From Mycolicibacterium poriferae (GTDB taxonomy: Bacteria; Actinomycetota; Actinomycetes; Mycobacteriales; Mycobacteriaceae), in contig NZ_AP022570.1 in assembly GCF_010728325.1 (NCBI RefSeq), forward strand, positions 2,356,001-2,420,000: a stretch of 64,000 nt of DNA, given 5' to 3'. The position numbers and the translations under genes were made by a program. Every line of letters starts with the position of its first letter. Position 1 is the first letter of the stretch. Below, piece by piece: positions 25,859 through 33,570 of this stretch. The notes under the pieces are model-generated. The model searched no databases. It saw nothing but the letters and a program-made list of their open reading frames with translations, and was not told the origin of the DNA.

Positions 25859-27364
25859 TCAGTCGTCGCTGCCGGAATCCGAACCGCTGCCGGAATCCGA
25901 ACCGCTGCCGGAATCCGAACCGCCGGAGGCGCTGCCGGAATCGTCGGAGTCGCTACCGGATTCGTCGCCGGCGGCCTCATCGGTGGCGTCCTCGCCGGCT
26001 TCGCCGTCGGCATCCTGCACCGCGTCGTCGCCCGTGGTGTCCTCGTCGACCACGTCTGCGTCAGAGGCCTCGTCGTCCGTGGCGTCCTCGTCGACGGCCC
26101 CGTCCTCGGTCGCGTCTTCGCCCGTGGCGTCACCCTCGGTGGTGCCGTCGGCGTCGGTCGTGCCGTCAACGGTGTCCTCGTCGTCGACCGGTGCCTGGTC
26201 CTGCTCGGGCACCGTCTCCTCGGTGGTCTCCTCAGAGGTTGCAGCCTCCTCAGCGGCACCCTCGGTGCCCTGTTCGTCCGTGGCCGTCTCGGTGGCGCTG
26301 TCGACATCGACCGGGATCAACTCGCCGTTCGGCAACTCGGTGGACGACGCGGAGGTCAGCGTGACATCCGCCGTGGTGTCGCCGGTCTCGGCGCCTTCTT
26401 CGTCCTGCGCGGGGGCGAAGATCTCGGCAATCGCCTTCGGCAGTTTGACGAAGAACGCGTCGATGGGTCCGTCCTCGCTGAAAAGACCCGGGAAGGTCTC
26501 CCACTCGGCGGCAACACTGGGCTGGTAGCCGTTGAGGAAGGCGTTGAGCACCTTGGCCGGTGCGTTGATCACCTCGCTGATCGCGGTTTCCCAGTCACCC
26601 TCGTAGAGCGACCCGGAGATGACGTTGAGGATGTCGGTGAACTGGTACATCGCGGTGATCGGCGGGCTCAGAAGCGAATAGGCATAGCCGGTGGCGGCGT
26701 TGCCCCCGCCGACGAAGACGGCGTCGAGCACCTCGCCGATCTTCTCTGCGCCGAAGCCGCGCGCGATGTCACCGGGGATCTCGAACGCCGGGAACAGCGG
26801 CCAGCCGGCCTCGCCCAGGCCGAAGACGCTCCAGCTCACCACATCTCGGAACGCCATGGTGAATTGGCCGTTGAGCAGGTTGTTCCACGCCGATTCCAGG
26901 ACGGCAGGCAGCTCGTTGAAGTGTTCGGTCACTCCGGCCGCGGACCCCGACAAACCACTGCCGATCGTCTCGGCGTAACCGGGCAGGTCGGTGAAGAACT
27001 GAGTCAGACCCGGCACCGGGTTGAACACGATGCTGGCGACTTCGTCGTACAGCACCGGACTGGTGGCGATCTGCCACAGCGCCGGCAAGGTCACCATGCC
27101 CAGATCGGAGCCGCGAGTCACGACGTTGTTGAACGTGGACGAAATCGTGTCGCCCCACACCCCGATCGGATCGATCCAGGCGGACAGTTCCACTGCCCGG
27201 TCCTGCACCGCAGTGGGCATCGCAGGCGCCGCGGGATTGATCGCGATGGCGGATGCCCCCACGAAGGCGACACCGGCCATGAGCAGCTTCTTGTCGCGGC
27301 GAGCTGGCGGGGTGGGCGCAGACCAGATGCCCGGGTCTGAGTCGGCACGTAGGGCCAATTGCAC
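25859..27364 (-). CDS. gjpA: GjpA-type outer membrane porin-like protein
   Basis: A 501-residue secreted protein that resembles mycobacterial proteins named after the Gordonia GjpA porin. A signal peptide is visible (KKLLMAGVAFVGASAIAINPAAPAMP, about 25-50). Residues 50-320 hold the conserved globular part (VELSAWIDPIGVWGDTISSTFNN, YQPSVAAEWETFPGLFS). From about 325 to the end the chain is highly acidic (Asp/Glu/Thr/Ala) and ends in Ser/Gly/Asp repeats, suited to a disordered, surface-exposed tail. AGGAG sits five bases before GTG 27364. An IdeR box 58 bp upstream suggests iron control. Porin function is inferred from family naming. Confidence 0.75.
   Translation of the reverse strand: MQLALRADSDPGIWSAPTPPARRDKKLLMAGVAFVGASAIAINPAAPAMPTAVQDRAVELSAWIDPIGVWGDTISSTFNNVVTRGSDLGMVTLPALWQIATSPVLYDEVASIVFNPVPGLTQFFTDLPGYAETIGSGLSGSAAGVTEHFNELPAVLESAWNNLLNGQFTMAFRDVVSWSVFGLGEAGWPLFPAFEIPGDIARGFGAEKIGEVLDAVFVGGGNAATGYAYSLLSPPITAMYQFTDILNVISGSLYEGDWETAISEVINAPAKVLNAFLNGYQPSVAAEWETFPGLFSEDGPIDAFFVKLPKAIAEIFAPAQDEEGAETGDTTADVTLTSASSTELPNGELIPVDVDSATETATDEQGTEGAAEEAATSEETTEETVPEQDQAPVDDEDTVDGTTDADGTTEGDATGEDATEDGAVDEDATDDEASDADVVDEDTTGDDAVQDADGEAGEDATDEAAGDESGSDSDDSGSASGGSDSGSGSDSGSGSDSGSDD
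25868..25921. repeat. 18-bp triple repeat in the gjpA tail
   Basis: Three exact tandem copies of GCTGCCGGAATCCGAACC encode repeated SDSGSG units at the protein C-terminus. In-frame length changes would be tolerated. Confidence 0.9.
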
Positions 27365-27421
27365 GGTTTCTCCTGTTGATCACGAACTTCGACGATGAGC
27401 CAGTTCAGGCCACCGGGGACG

Positions 27422-27440
27422 TTAGTGCAGGCTTACCTAA
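27422..27440 (-). promoter_or_regulatory. IdeR iron box before gjpA
   Basis: TTAGGTAAGCCTGCACTAA on the minus strand matches the IdeR consensus TWAGGTWAGSCTWACCTWA at 16 of 19 positions. It is 58 bp upstream of the gjpA start and 16 bp from the left end of the neighbouring IS, which may have replaced the upstream promoter region. Confidence 0.65.
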
Positions 27441-27456
27441 GCAACAAGAGCTCGAC

Positions 27457-28867
27457 GTGCCTCACCTACTTTGAGCGCGTGGCCGGTTGTGGTGCCTCAC
27501 CTATTTTGAGCGCGTGGTCTAGAAGGCTTGCCCGGTGGTGGAAGGCAAGATCGATATGGCTGCGAGGCGGCAGGTAACGAACAAACTGCGAGGTCAGTAC
27601 CGCAAGGCATCCAAGGCGGACCGGAGCAAGATTTTGGACCGGGTGGTGTCCACGACCGGGATGGGTCGTTCGACGGCCCGGCGGATGCTGACCGGCCCGA
27701 AGCTGGCGGACCCGGCCGAGCAGGTCGATGGGCGCGCGCTGCGGGCGCGGGCTTCAGCGATGACGCCAGGGCGCTGCTGGAGCACGTGTGGGCATTGATG
27801 GGCATGCCGTGCGGCAAGTACCTGGCGGTCATGTGCGGCCTGTGGCTGCCGTTGCTGGCCGAGGCCGGTGATCTTGACAAGCCGTTCGCCACCGAGGCGG
27901 CATTGGCTGAGCTCAAGGCAATGAGCGCGGCGACCGTGGACCGGTACTTGAAACCGGCCCGAGACCGAATGCGCATCAAGGGTATCTCGACGACCAAACC
28001 CTCACCGCTGCTGCGGAACTCGATCACCATTCGCACCTGTGCCGATGAGGCGCCCGACGCCCCGGGGGTGATCGAGGCCGACACCGTGGCGCACTGCGGC
28101 CCGACGCTGATCGGCGAGTTCGCCCGCACGCTCACGATGACCGACCTCGCGATTGGCTGGACCGAGAACTGCTCGATCCGCAACAACGCCTCGAAGGCGA
28201 TCACGGCGGGCATCGCCGAGTTGCAGCAGCGGTTCCCCTTCGACCTGGTGATCTTCGACTCAGACTGCGGGTCTGAGTTCATCAATCACGATGTCGCGGG
28301 CTGGCTGCAGGCCCGCGACATCGCCCAGACTCGCTCGCGGCCGTACCAGAAGAACGACCAAGCCCATGTGGAGTCGAAGAACAACCATGTGGTGCGCAAA
28401 CACGCGTTCTACTGGCGCTATGACACCCCCGACGAGCTGGAGCTACTCAACCGACTGTGGAAGCTGGTATCGCTGCGCCTGAACTTCTTCACCCCGACCA
28501 AAAAACCCGTTGGCTACACCACCACCGAAGACGGTCGCCGCAAGCGCATCTACGACAAGCCAGCCACCCCGTGGCAGCGCCTGCAAACATCGGGAATCCT
28601 TGATGCACACCAACTCTCGAACGTTGCCGCCCGAATCGAGGGCATCAACCCGGCCGATTTGACCCGGCAGATCAACACCATCCAGATGCAACTCCTGGAT
28701 CTGGCCCAGGCCAAGACCGAGGCCCTCGCCGCCGCCCGCCACCTCGACCTGGAAGCATTGCAACCGTCAATCAACCGATTGGCCACGGCGAAGTAACGCA
28801 AGCCCCCACGCGCTCATTATGCGTGAGGCACCAGCTCACCCTTCGCGCTCACATTTACGTGAGGCAC
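27457..28867 (+). mobile_element. Insertion element with doubled terminal repeats
   Basis: About 1.41 kb. The left end has two 23-bp copies of GTGCCTCACCTAnTTTGAGCGCG at 27457-27479 and 27492-27514. The right end has two inverted copies at 28809-28831 and 28844-28867. On each side the copies are 35 bp apart. The inside carries one DDE transposase, split by a frameshift. No clear target duplication was seen; CTCG occurs near both junctions. The family was not recognised with certainty. Confidence 0.85.
27535..28796 (+). pseudogene. DDE (rve-type) transposase split by a -1 frameshift
   Basis: The first frame (from GTG 27535, or ATG 27556) gives a basic HTH-containing part, MAARRQVTNKLRGQYRKASKADRSK and MGRSTARRMLTGPKL. 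Near 27745-27752 the reading must shift by -1 to continue as GFSDDARALLEHVWAL. The second frame holds the catalytic acids: D at 28080 (VIEADTVAHC), D at 28257/28263 (IFDSDCGSEF) and E at 28371 (QAHVESKNNH). No A6G-type slippery site is seen at the join (GCGCGGGC), so a base loss is more likely than programmed frameshifting, but the latter is not excluded. Confidence 0.8.
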
Positions 28868-28871
28868 CTCG

Positions 28872-28919
28872 GAGCTACGTCACCGACAAGAGCTACGTCA
28901 CCGACAGAGCTACGTCCGG
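28872..28919. repeat. 17-18-bp direct repeats downstream of the sulfotransferase gene
   Basis: GAGCTACGTCACCGACA occurs twice in tandem (28872 and 28890) with a truncated third copy GAGCTACGTC from 28907. The block lies between the IS right end and the sulfotransferase stop. Confidence 0.85.
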
Positions 28920-28921
28920 GT

Positions 28922-30166
28922 TCAGGTGAGGAAGCGCTGGGTGTAGGACGCGAAGCGCCGGCGCAACTCGTCGGCGTCGAGTCCGAACATCTGCGCTGAC
29001 GTCTCGACCCGGCCGTGCCTGCCCCTGCGGTGACCGGCCAGATAGGAGGAGATCGCCGAGCGGGCCGCGTCGGTCAGCGGCTCGGCAGAAACGTCGTACA
29101 GCCTCTCCATGGTGCCCATCTCGTCGGCCATGAAGTCGTCGAACCGCACGTCCAGCGAGCGCTGCTCGGGAACGGCGTCGCGATCCCGGACGCACTTGTC
29201 GAGAAGCCGTTCGAGTCGATCCACCCACGCCGCGGCGATCTCCTCGACGTTGACGGCGTCGGTGTACATGCGCGCCGAGTAGGTGATCATCGTGATCATC
29301 GACAGCGCCACCGGCACGGGATCGCGGTGGGTGAAGGCGACCACGGCCCCCGGCATGACTCGCTCGATGACCGGCAGCTGGCCGAGATGCTGGGGCGACT
29401 TGAGTACCCACCGCCGTCCGCCGCGGAGGAACTGCAACGCCTTGAGTTGTACGACCAGGTATTCGTAGGACGTGGTCTGGTCGTGGCTCCAGTAGTACTC
29501 GGTCCATCGGGGAACATGGGCCAGCGTTTCCATCAACATCGTCGAGAAATCGTTGGCCAACAGCTGAATTTCCTCGTGCGCATGCTCGGTCGTCATCTCA
29601 TGCATCAGCGCGAAATTCGGCATCAGTGTGTTCATCGTCTGCACTGCGACGTCCATCCGCGCGATCCGCGGATCCGGATCCAGGTCTGCTTCGGCCCGCA
29701 GCGGAAACGGTTCGACACTCTCCCAGTAGGGGAGGCTGCGAAACGTGGGCGCCGCGGCGAGCATGTTGTGCAGGTGAGTGGTCCCCGACCGGGGCAATCC
29801 CGCAATGATGACCGGCGGCTGTAGATCGATGTCGTGGATCTGCGGATGGCGGCTGACCAGATCGGTCAGCAGCAACCGGTTCTTGAGGCACTGGAGCAGC
29901 TGCATGTGGAAGTTCACGATTCCCGCGGGGTGCATGTCGATCTCGTTGAGTTCGGCGACATAACGCTCGAGCCGCTCGCGGTAGTCGTCGGGGCCGAAGT
30001 CGGTCAGCCCGGTGGCCTCACGTGCCCGCCGATGCATCACTTCGGTGTCTAGGGGGCAGTCGGGCGCCAGCATGGCCATCATCTCGCGGAGCTGTTGAGC
30101 CTGCGGTGTGTAGCGCGGTGCGGCGAGGTCGTCGAGCGGGACGGCGATGTCTGTGGCGTCGGTCAC
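28922..30166 (-). CDS. Sulfotransferase family protein
   Basis: A 414-residue PAPS-dependent sulfotransferase-like protein. The 5'-phosphosulfate loop is GLPRSGTTHLHNML (near residue 125) and the 3'-phosphate-binding region matches WVLKSPQHLGQLPVIERVMPGAVVAFTHRDPVPVALS (about 250-285), as in the large mycobacterial sulfotransferase group. The acceptor is unknown; mycobacterial members act on lipids and sterols. Start GTG 30166 lies 28 bp from the divergent TetR start, so the two share one small control region. Confidence 0.9.
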   Translation of the reverse strand: MTDATDIAVPLDDLAAPRYTPQAQQLREMMAMLAPDCPLDTEVMHRRAREATGLTDFGPDDYRERLERYVAELNEIDMHPAGIVNFHMQLLQCLKNRLLLTDLVSRHPQIHDIDLQPPVIIAGLPRSGTTHLHNMLAAAPTFRSLPYWESVEPFPLRAEADLDPDPRIARMDVAVQTMNTLMPNFALMHEMTTEHAHEEIQLLANDFSTMLMETLAHVPRWTEYYWSHDQTTSYEYLVVQLKALQFLRGGRRWVLKSPQHLGQLPVIERVMPGAVVAFTHRDPVPVALSMITMITYSARMYTDAVNVEEIAAAWVDRLERLLDKCVRDRDAVPEQRSLDVRFDDFMADEMGTMERLYDVSAEPLTDAARSAISSYLAGHRRGRHGRVETSAQMFGLDADELRRRFASYTQRFLT

Positions 30167-30180
30167 ACCGACTTATGTTA

Positions 30181-30195
30181 CTGTCAGTTTCGTAA
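30181..30195. promoter_or_regulatory. Candidate TetR operator in the sulfotransferase/TetR divergent gap
   Basis: CTGTCAGTTTCGTAA contains ACTGTCAGT with the preceding base, a 9-bp dyad. It covers the only 28 bp between two divergent starts and nearly the same 15-mer recurs at 61608-61622 before a thiolase gene. Confidence 0.45.
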
Positions 30196-30770
30196 TGACG
30201 ACAGAGATTGGGCGTCCCCGGGACCGCGGAATCGGCGACGCTGTGCTGAGGGCCACCGTCGAGTTGCTCGCCGAATGCTCCTACGCCGATCTGTCTGTGG
30301 ACACCATCGCCGCCCGTGCCGGTACCAGCAAGCCTGCGATCTACCGGCGCTGGCGCGGCAAGGCGCATCTGGTGCACGAAGCGGTGTTTCCGCGCACCGC
30401 GACCACCGAACTGCCCGACACCGGATCACTCGAAGGTGACGTCCGGGAGATGCTGCGTCGGACCCTGATGGTGCTCAGCACCCCGGCGGCACTGGCCGCG
30501 CTGCCGGGCCTGGTCGGTGAGATGGCCTCGGACCCGACGCTGCACACCGCCCTGCTCGAACGGTTCGGTGACGTCCTCGTCGGCGCCCTCACCGACTACG
30601 TCGATGCGGCCGCGCAGCGCGGTGACATCCGTCCGGGCATAACCGCCGCGGACCTGGCCGAGGCGGTCGCCGGGATGACCTTCCTGGCCCTGCTGACCCG
30701 CGGCGCACTTCTCGACGAGACATGGACCGAACGCACCGCCCGCCTGATCACCAAAGGAATCAGCCCATGA
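30195..30770 (+). CDS. TetR/AcrR-family regulator
   Basis: A 191-residue regulator. HTH at about residues 8-55 (DAVLRATVELLAECSYADLSVDTIAARAGTSKPAIYRRWRGKAHLV). The C-terminal domain is of the TetR_C type found in mycobacterial lipid regulators. ATG 30195 is preferred because the typical N-terminus MTTEIGRPRDRGI begins there; no Shine-Dalgarno is visible, so the transcript may be leaderless. Its stop overlaps the DUF1214 start. Confidence 0.9.
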   Translation: MTTEIGRPRDRGIGDAVLRATVELLAECSYADLSVDTIAARAGTSKPAIYRRWRGKAHLVHEAVFPRTATTELPDTGSLEGDVREMLRRTLMVLSTPAALAALPGLVGEMASDPTLHTALLERFGDVLVGALTDYVDAAAQRGDIRPGITAADLAEAVAGMTFLALLTRGALLDETWTERTARLITKGISP

Positions 30771-31894
30771 GCACCGACGCCGACGCCGGCTCCGCCGGCG
30801 AGGTCACTGTCGCCTGGCGAGAACTCCTCGACACCCTTCGCGGACTCGACGATTCGTTCATGACAGGACCCAAAGCCGTGCGCGACGACCGTCACGTGGC
30901 GGACGGATATCGCATGATCGCCACCACTCTCGGCGTGGCATTCGACACCTACCTGTTCGCCGATCCCACCCGGCCGAGGTGGCTGGAGCTCAACTCGCCG
31001 TTCCGGCCGGACCGCCGCTGGGGCGGGGACAACACCGACGCCATCTACTACATGTGCCCGATCGACCCCACCCGGCGCTACCGCATCTCGGGCAATCGCG
31101 GTGACAGCGTGTACTTCTCGATGACCGCCTACAACGAACCGTCTCCCGGCGCATGGTCGGACCGCATCGTCACGATCCTCCGCGACGACGACCTGGTCAT
31201 CGACTCCGACGGCAACTTCACCTTCGAGTTCGGCCCGCAACCCGACGCCGCGGTGCTGATGACCCGCGACTACCAGGCCGACCCGCTCACCGGTCGCGCG
31301 GTCTCGTGGTCGATCGAGGCGCTGGATCCGCCCGCGCCGTTTCGGCACAGCTCGGCCGAGACCGCGGCGGCGCTGCGGGCCAGCGCGGCCTGGTTGCGCA
31401 CGATGTTCGCGATCGTGCCGCTCGCGGTAGGCGTCCGAAACTCCGACTCGCACCAACTCGGACACGAAACGTCCCTGACTGTCAACGATTTCGCCGAGCC
31501 CTATCAGGTCCCCGACGCCAACTTCGGCTGGTCGGCGCGTGATGCCTGCTACTCCTACGGCAGTTTCGATCTCGCCGAGAACGAGGCGTTGGTCATCACT
31601 CACCGACCGCCGAACTGCAGGTTCTGGAACATGGTGATCTGGAACCAGTTCATGGCGGTGCCCGGGGTGACCGACGCGCGCAGTTCGGTCAACGGCTTCA
31701 CCGCAGCACCCAACAGCGACGGTTCGGTGACGATCGTGGTATCCCGCGGCAGCACAACGCATCCCAATTCGCTGACCACGCTGGACTATCCGCGCGGGAA
31801 CCTGGCGTTTCGCTGGTTCCTCGCCGACGCGGTGCCGGCGCGCCCCGAGGTGCGGCTGGTCGACGTCGCCGACGCGCCGACGGCGGTGGACTGA
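30767..31894 (+). CDS. DUF1214 domain protein
   Basis: A 375-residue protein translationally coupled to the TetR gene (ATGA). The C-terminal half carries DUF1214 signatures such as RFWNMVIWNQFM and the earlier GDNTDAIYYMCPIDPTRRYRISGNRGDSVYFS block. DUF1214 proteins have no settled role. Co-occurrence with a sulfotransferase and TetR hints at sulfated lipid or steroid handling; this is only inference. No membrane segment or signal peptide is seen. Confidence 0.82.
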   Translation: MSTDADAGSAGEVTVAWRELLDTLRGLDDSFMTGPKAVRDDRHVADGYRMIATTLGVAFDTYLFADPTRPRWLELNSPFRPDRRWGGDNTDAIYYMCPIDPTRRYRISGNRGDSVYFSMTAYNEPSPGAWSDRIVTILRDDDLVIDSDGNFTFEFGPQPDAAVLMTRDYQADPLTGRAVSWSIEALDPPAPFRHSSAETAAALRASAAWLRTMFAIVPLAVGVRNSDSHQLGHETSLTVNDFAEPYQVPDANFGWSARDACYSYGSFDLAENEALVITHRPPNCRFWNMVIWNQFMAVPGVTDARSSVNGFTAAPNSDGSVTIVVSRGSTTHPNSLTTLDYPRGNLAFRWFLADAVPARPEVRLVDVADAPTAVD

Positions 31895-31896
31895 CC

Positions 31897-32631
31897 TCAG
31901 CGGGAGCCATCGAGTCCGAGGCGCCTGCACACCAGTAGCACTGCCTCGGCGAACGGGTTGTCAGCGGTCTGCTCGCGCAAGGCGGCCCAGTCGAGTTGCT
32001 CGCGCACCGCCCGCAGCACGGGCAGCAGCGGAGCGAGATCGCAGTGGTGCTCATGCAGGGCGCGCAGCTTCTGGATGACGATCTCGGTGGGCGGAAGCAC
32101 GGGCATCGACACTGCGAGCACGTCCCGGGTCAGCGCCCGATCGAGCAGGGCGCGGTCGACCGGCACGTGGTTGATCCGATGCAGGACGTCGACGAGGTCG
32201 GGTCCCGCCGCGGTGGGCGCGACCTTGAACAGCCAGCCTTCGGGCGGACGACGGACGTCGAAACTCGCTGCGGTCAACACCGCCACTGCTGCGTCGACGT
32301 CCTGTTCGGCGACGACGAAGTCCACATCGTGGGAGGGTTCGGGCGCCCCGAAGGACCAGAGGGCATAGCTGCCGGCCAACGCGAACGGAATGCCCTGCGA
32401 GGTGAACGTCGACGCGACGCGCCGCAACGCGTCGCGCAGCTCGTCGTGAGATGCCGTGTGCGTGTCGTGGGTCACCTGGTGATGCGAGTCATCGGGCACC
32501 TCGCGAAGCGAGTCATCGGGCACCTCGCGAAGCGAAGCATCGGGCACCTCGCGAAGCGAGTCATCGGGCACCTCGCGAAGCGAGTCATCAGGCCTGGACA
32601 CGTGGACACCGCCAGTGGTCGACTGCAGCAT
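31897..32631 (-). CDS. Nucleotidyltransferase-like protein with an N-terminal octapeptide repeat
   Basis: A 244-residue protein. The nucleotidyltransferase core reads ALAGSYALWSFGAPEPSHDVDFVVAEQDVDAAV: a GS motif followed by D-x-D, as in the pol-beta/MNT superfamily, and then EIVIQKLRALHEHHCD near residue 185. The first 55 residues are a run of the octapeptide DDSLREVP, encoded by a 24-bp minisatellite, before the fold begins at about residue 65. ATG 32631 is 24 bp from the divergent EEP gene. Possible roles are antitoxin/toxin-like or housekeeping nucleotidyl transfer; no partner gene is adjacent. Confidence 0.75.
   Translation of the reverse strand: MLQSTTGGVHVSRPDDSLREVPDDSLREVPDASLREVPDDSLREVPDDSHHQVTHDTHTASHDELRDALRRVASTFTSQGIPFALAGSYALWSFGAPEPSHDVDFVVAEQDVDAAVAVLTAASFDVRRPPEGWLFKVAPTAAGPDLVDVLHRINHVPVDRALLDRALTRDVLAVSMPVLPPTEIVIQKLRALHEHHCDLAPLLPVLRAVREQLDWAALREQTADNPFAEAVLLVCRRLGLDGSR
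32470..32589. repeat. 24-bp coding minisatellite (five units)
   Basis: Four near-exact 24-bp units start at 32494, 32518, 32542 and 32566, with a diverged unit from 32470. They encode D(D/A)SLREVP octapeptides in the nucleotidyltransferase gene. The period keeps the reading frame, so copy number can vary freely. Confidence 0.92.
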
Positions 32632-32638
32632 GGGCAAG

Positions 32639-32657
32639 ATGGGTAGGACATACCCAT
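32639..32657. promoter_or_regulatory. Hyphenated palindrome in the nucleotidyltransferase/EEP gap
   Basis: ATGGGTA and TACCCAT form a perfect 7-bp inverted repeat with a GGACA spacer. It fills the 24-bp divergent gap and overlaps the EEP start codon, so it could be an operator for both genes. Confidence 0.45.
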
Positions 32658-33426
32658 GAAGCTGGTGACGTTCAACATCCTGCACGGACGAACCCCTGGC
32701 GAGGACGTCGATCTGGGGCGATTCGCGCAGTGTGTGGCGGACCTGGATGCCGACATCCTGGCGCTGCAGGAGGTCGACGCCGTGCAGCCGCGGTCGGGGA
32801 TGGCCGACCTCACCGCACTCGCCGCCGAGGCCATGGGAGCGCGCAGCCACCAGTTCGTCGCGGCGATCGCGGGCACCCCGGGCGCGACGTGGATCGCCGC
32901 CACCGGCGAGGAACAACCCGGTACGGCCGCTTACGGCGTCGCGCTGCTGTCGCGGTACCCCGCGCTGAACTGGCAGGTGGTTCGGCTGCCCCGGATCCCG
33001 TTCCGTTTCCCGATGTATCTCGGTGCGCCGGGGCGGGTGCAGGTCGTCGACGAGGAACCTCGAGCGGCGGTGATCGGTCTGCTCGACACCCCGGTCGGCC
33101 CCCTCTCGGTGGTCAACACGCACCTGTCGTTCGTGCCGGGGTGGAACCGTCACCAGCTGCGCCGGCTGATGCTTGACGTGCGGGCGCTGCCGGGTCCGCA
33201 CCTGGTGACGGGCGATCTGAACATGGGTGTCGACTCCGCGCAACGCTGGGCGGGGCTGCGGTCACTGGCCTCGGCGCCCACCTTTCCGGCCGAGGCGCCG
33301 ACCACGCAGCTCGACCACGTCCTGACCGACGATCCGGACCTCGTCACCGTCAGCTGGGCGGCACCTCGGCAACCGATCTCCGATCATCGCCCGCTGGTGG
33401 TGCAGTTGCGTCGCCGAGACGCCTGA
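32656..33426 (+). CDS. Endonuclease/exonuclease/phosphatase family protein
   Basis: A 256-residue metal-dependent phosphodiesterase-type enzyme. Motifs in order: TFNILHG (N7), LQEVDAVQ (metal-binding E), VNTHLSF, TGDLNMGVDS and the C-terminal SDHRPLVV histidine, the full EEP active site. Substrate unknown; relatives cut DNA, phosphoinositides or sphingomyelin. No signal peptide. Start ATG 32656 opens directly at the first strand; the leader is very short. Confidence 0.9.
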   Translation: MKLVTFNILHGRTPGEDVDLGRFAQCVADLDADILALQEVDAVQPRSGMADLTALAAEAMGARSHQFVAAIAGTPGATWIAATGEEQPGTAAYGVALLSRYPALNWQVVRLPRIPFRFPMYLGAPGRVQVVDEEPRAAVIGLLDTPVGPLSVVNTHLSFVPGWNRHQLRRLMLDVRALPGPHLVTGDLNMGVDSAQRWAGLRSLASAPTFPAEAPTTQLDHVLTDDPDLVTVSWAAPRQPISDHRPLVVQLRRRDA

Positions 33427-33453
33427 GCACGCGCCATCGAGACGAGTGAGCGC

Positions 33454-33467
33454 GGGACTTTCGTCCC
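33454..33467 (+). promoter_or_regulatory. DosR-like box before the universal stress protein
   Basis: GGGACTTTCGTCCC matches the DosR/DevR core GGGACTWWAGTCCC with one mismatch and is nearly palindromic. It lies about 104 bp before the USP start. The outer TTS/SAA bases of the consensus are not kept. Confidence 0.55.
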
Positions 33468-33570
33468 TGCGCAGCAGGACCGTGGACCCCTCGCCGGTGC
33501 CGCGCGCGGCGGTAGCGTGGAATCGGATGCGGTGATGAAGCCGCCGACGCGAGGTGAGGAGCACACGACG

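Noticed and set aside
25800..26528. Forward frame rich in Ser/Pro/Glu repeats (LPESEP)
   Set aside because: It is the antisense of the acidic, repetitive gjpA tail and has no own support.
30152..30167. CRP-like site TGTGG-N6-TCACA
   Set aside because: It matches at most positions but overlaps the sulfotransferase start codon and could arise by chance; no other evidence.
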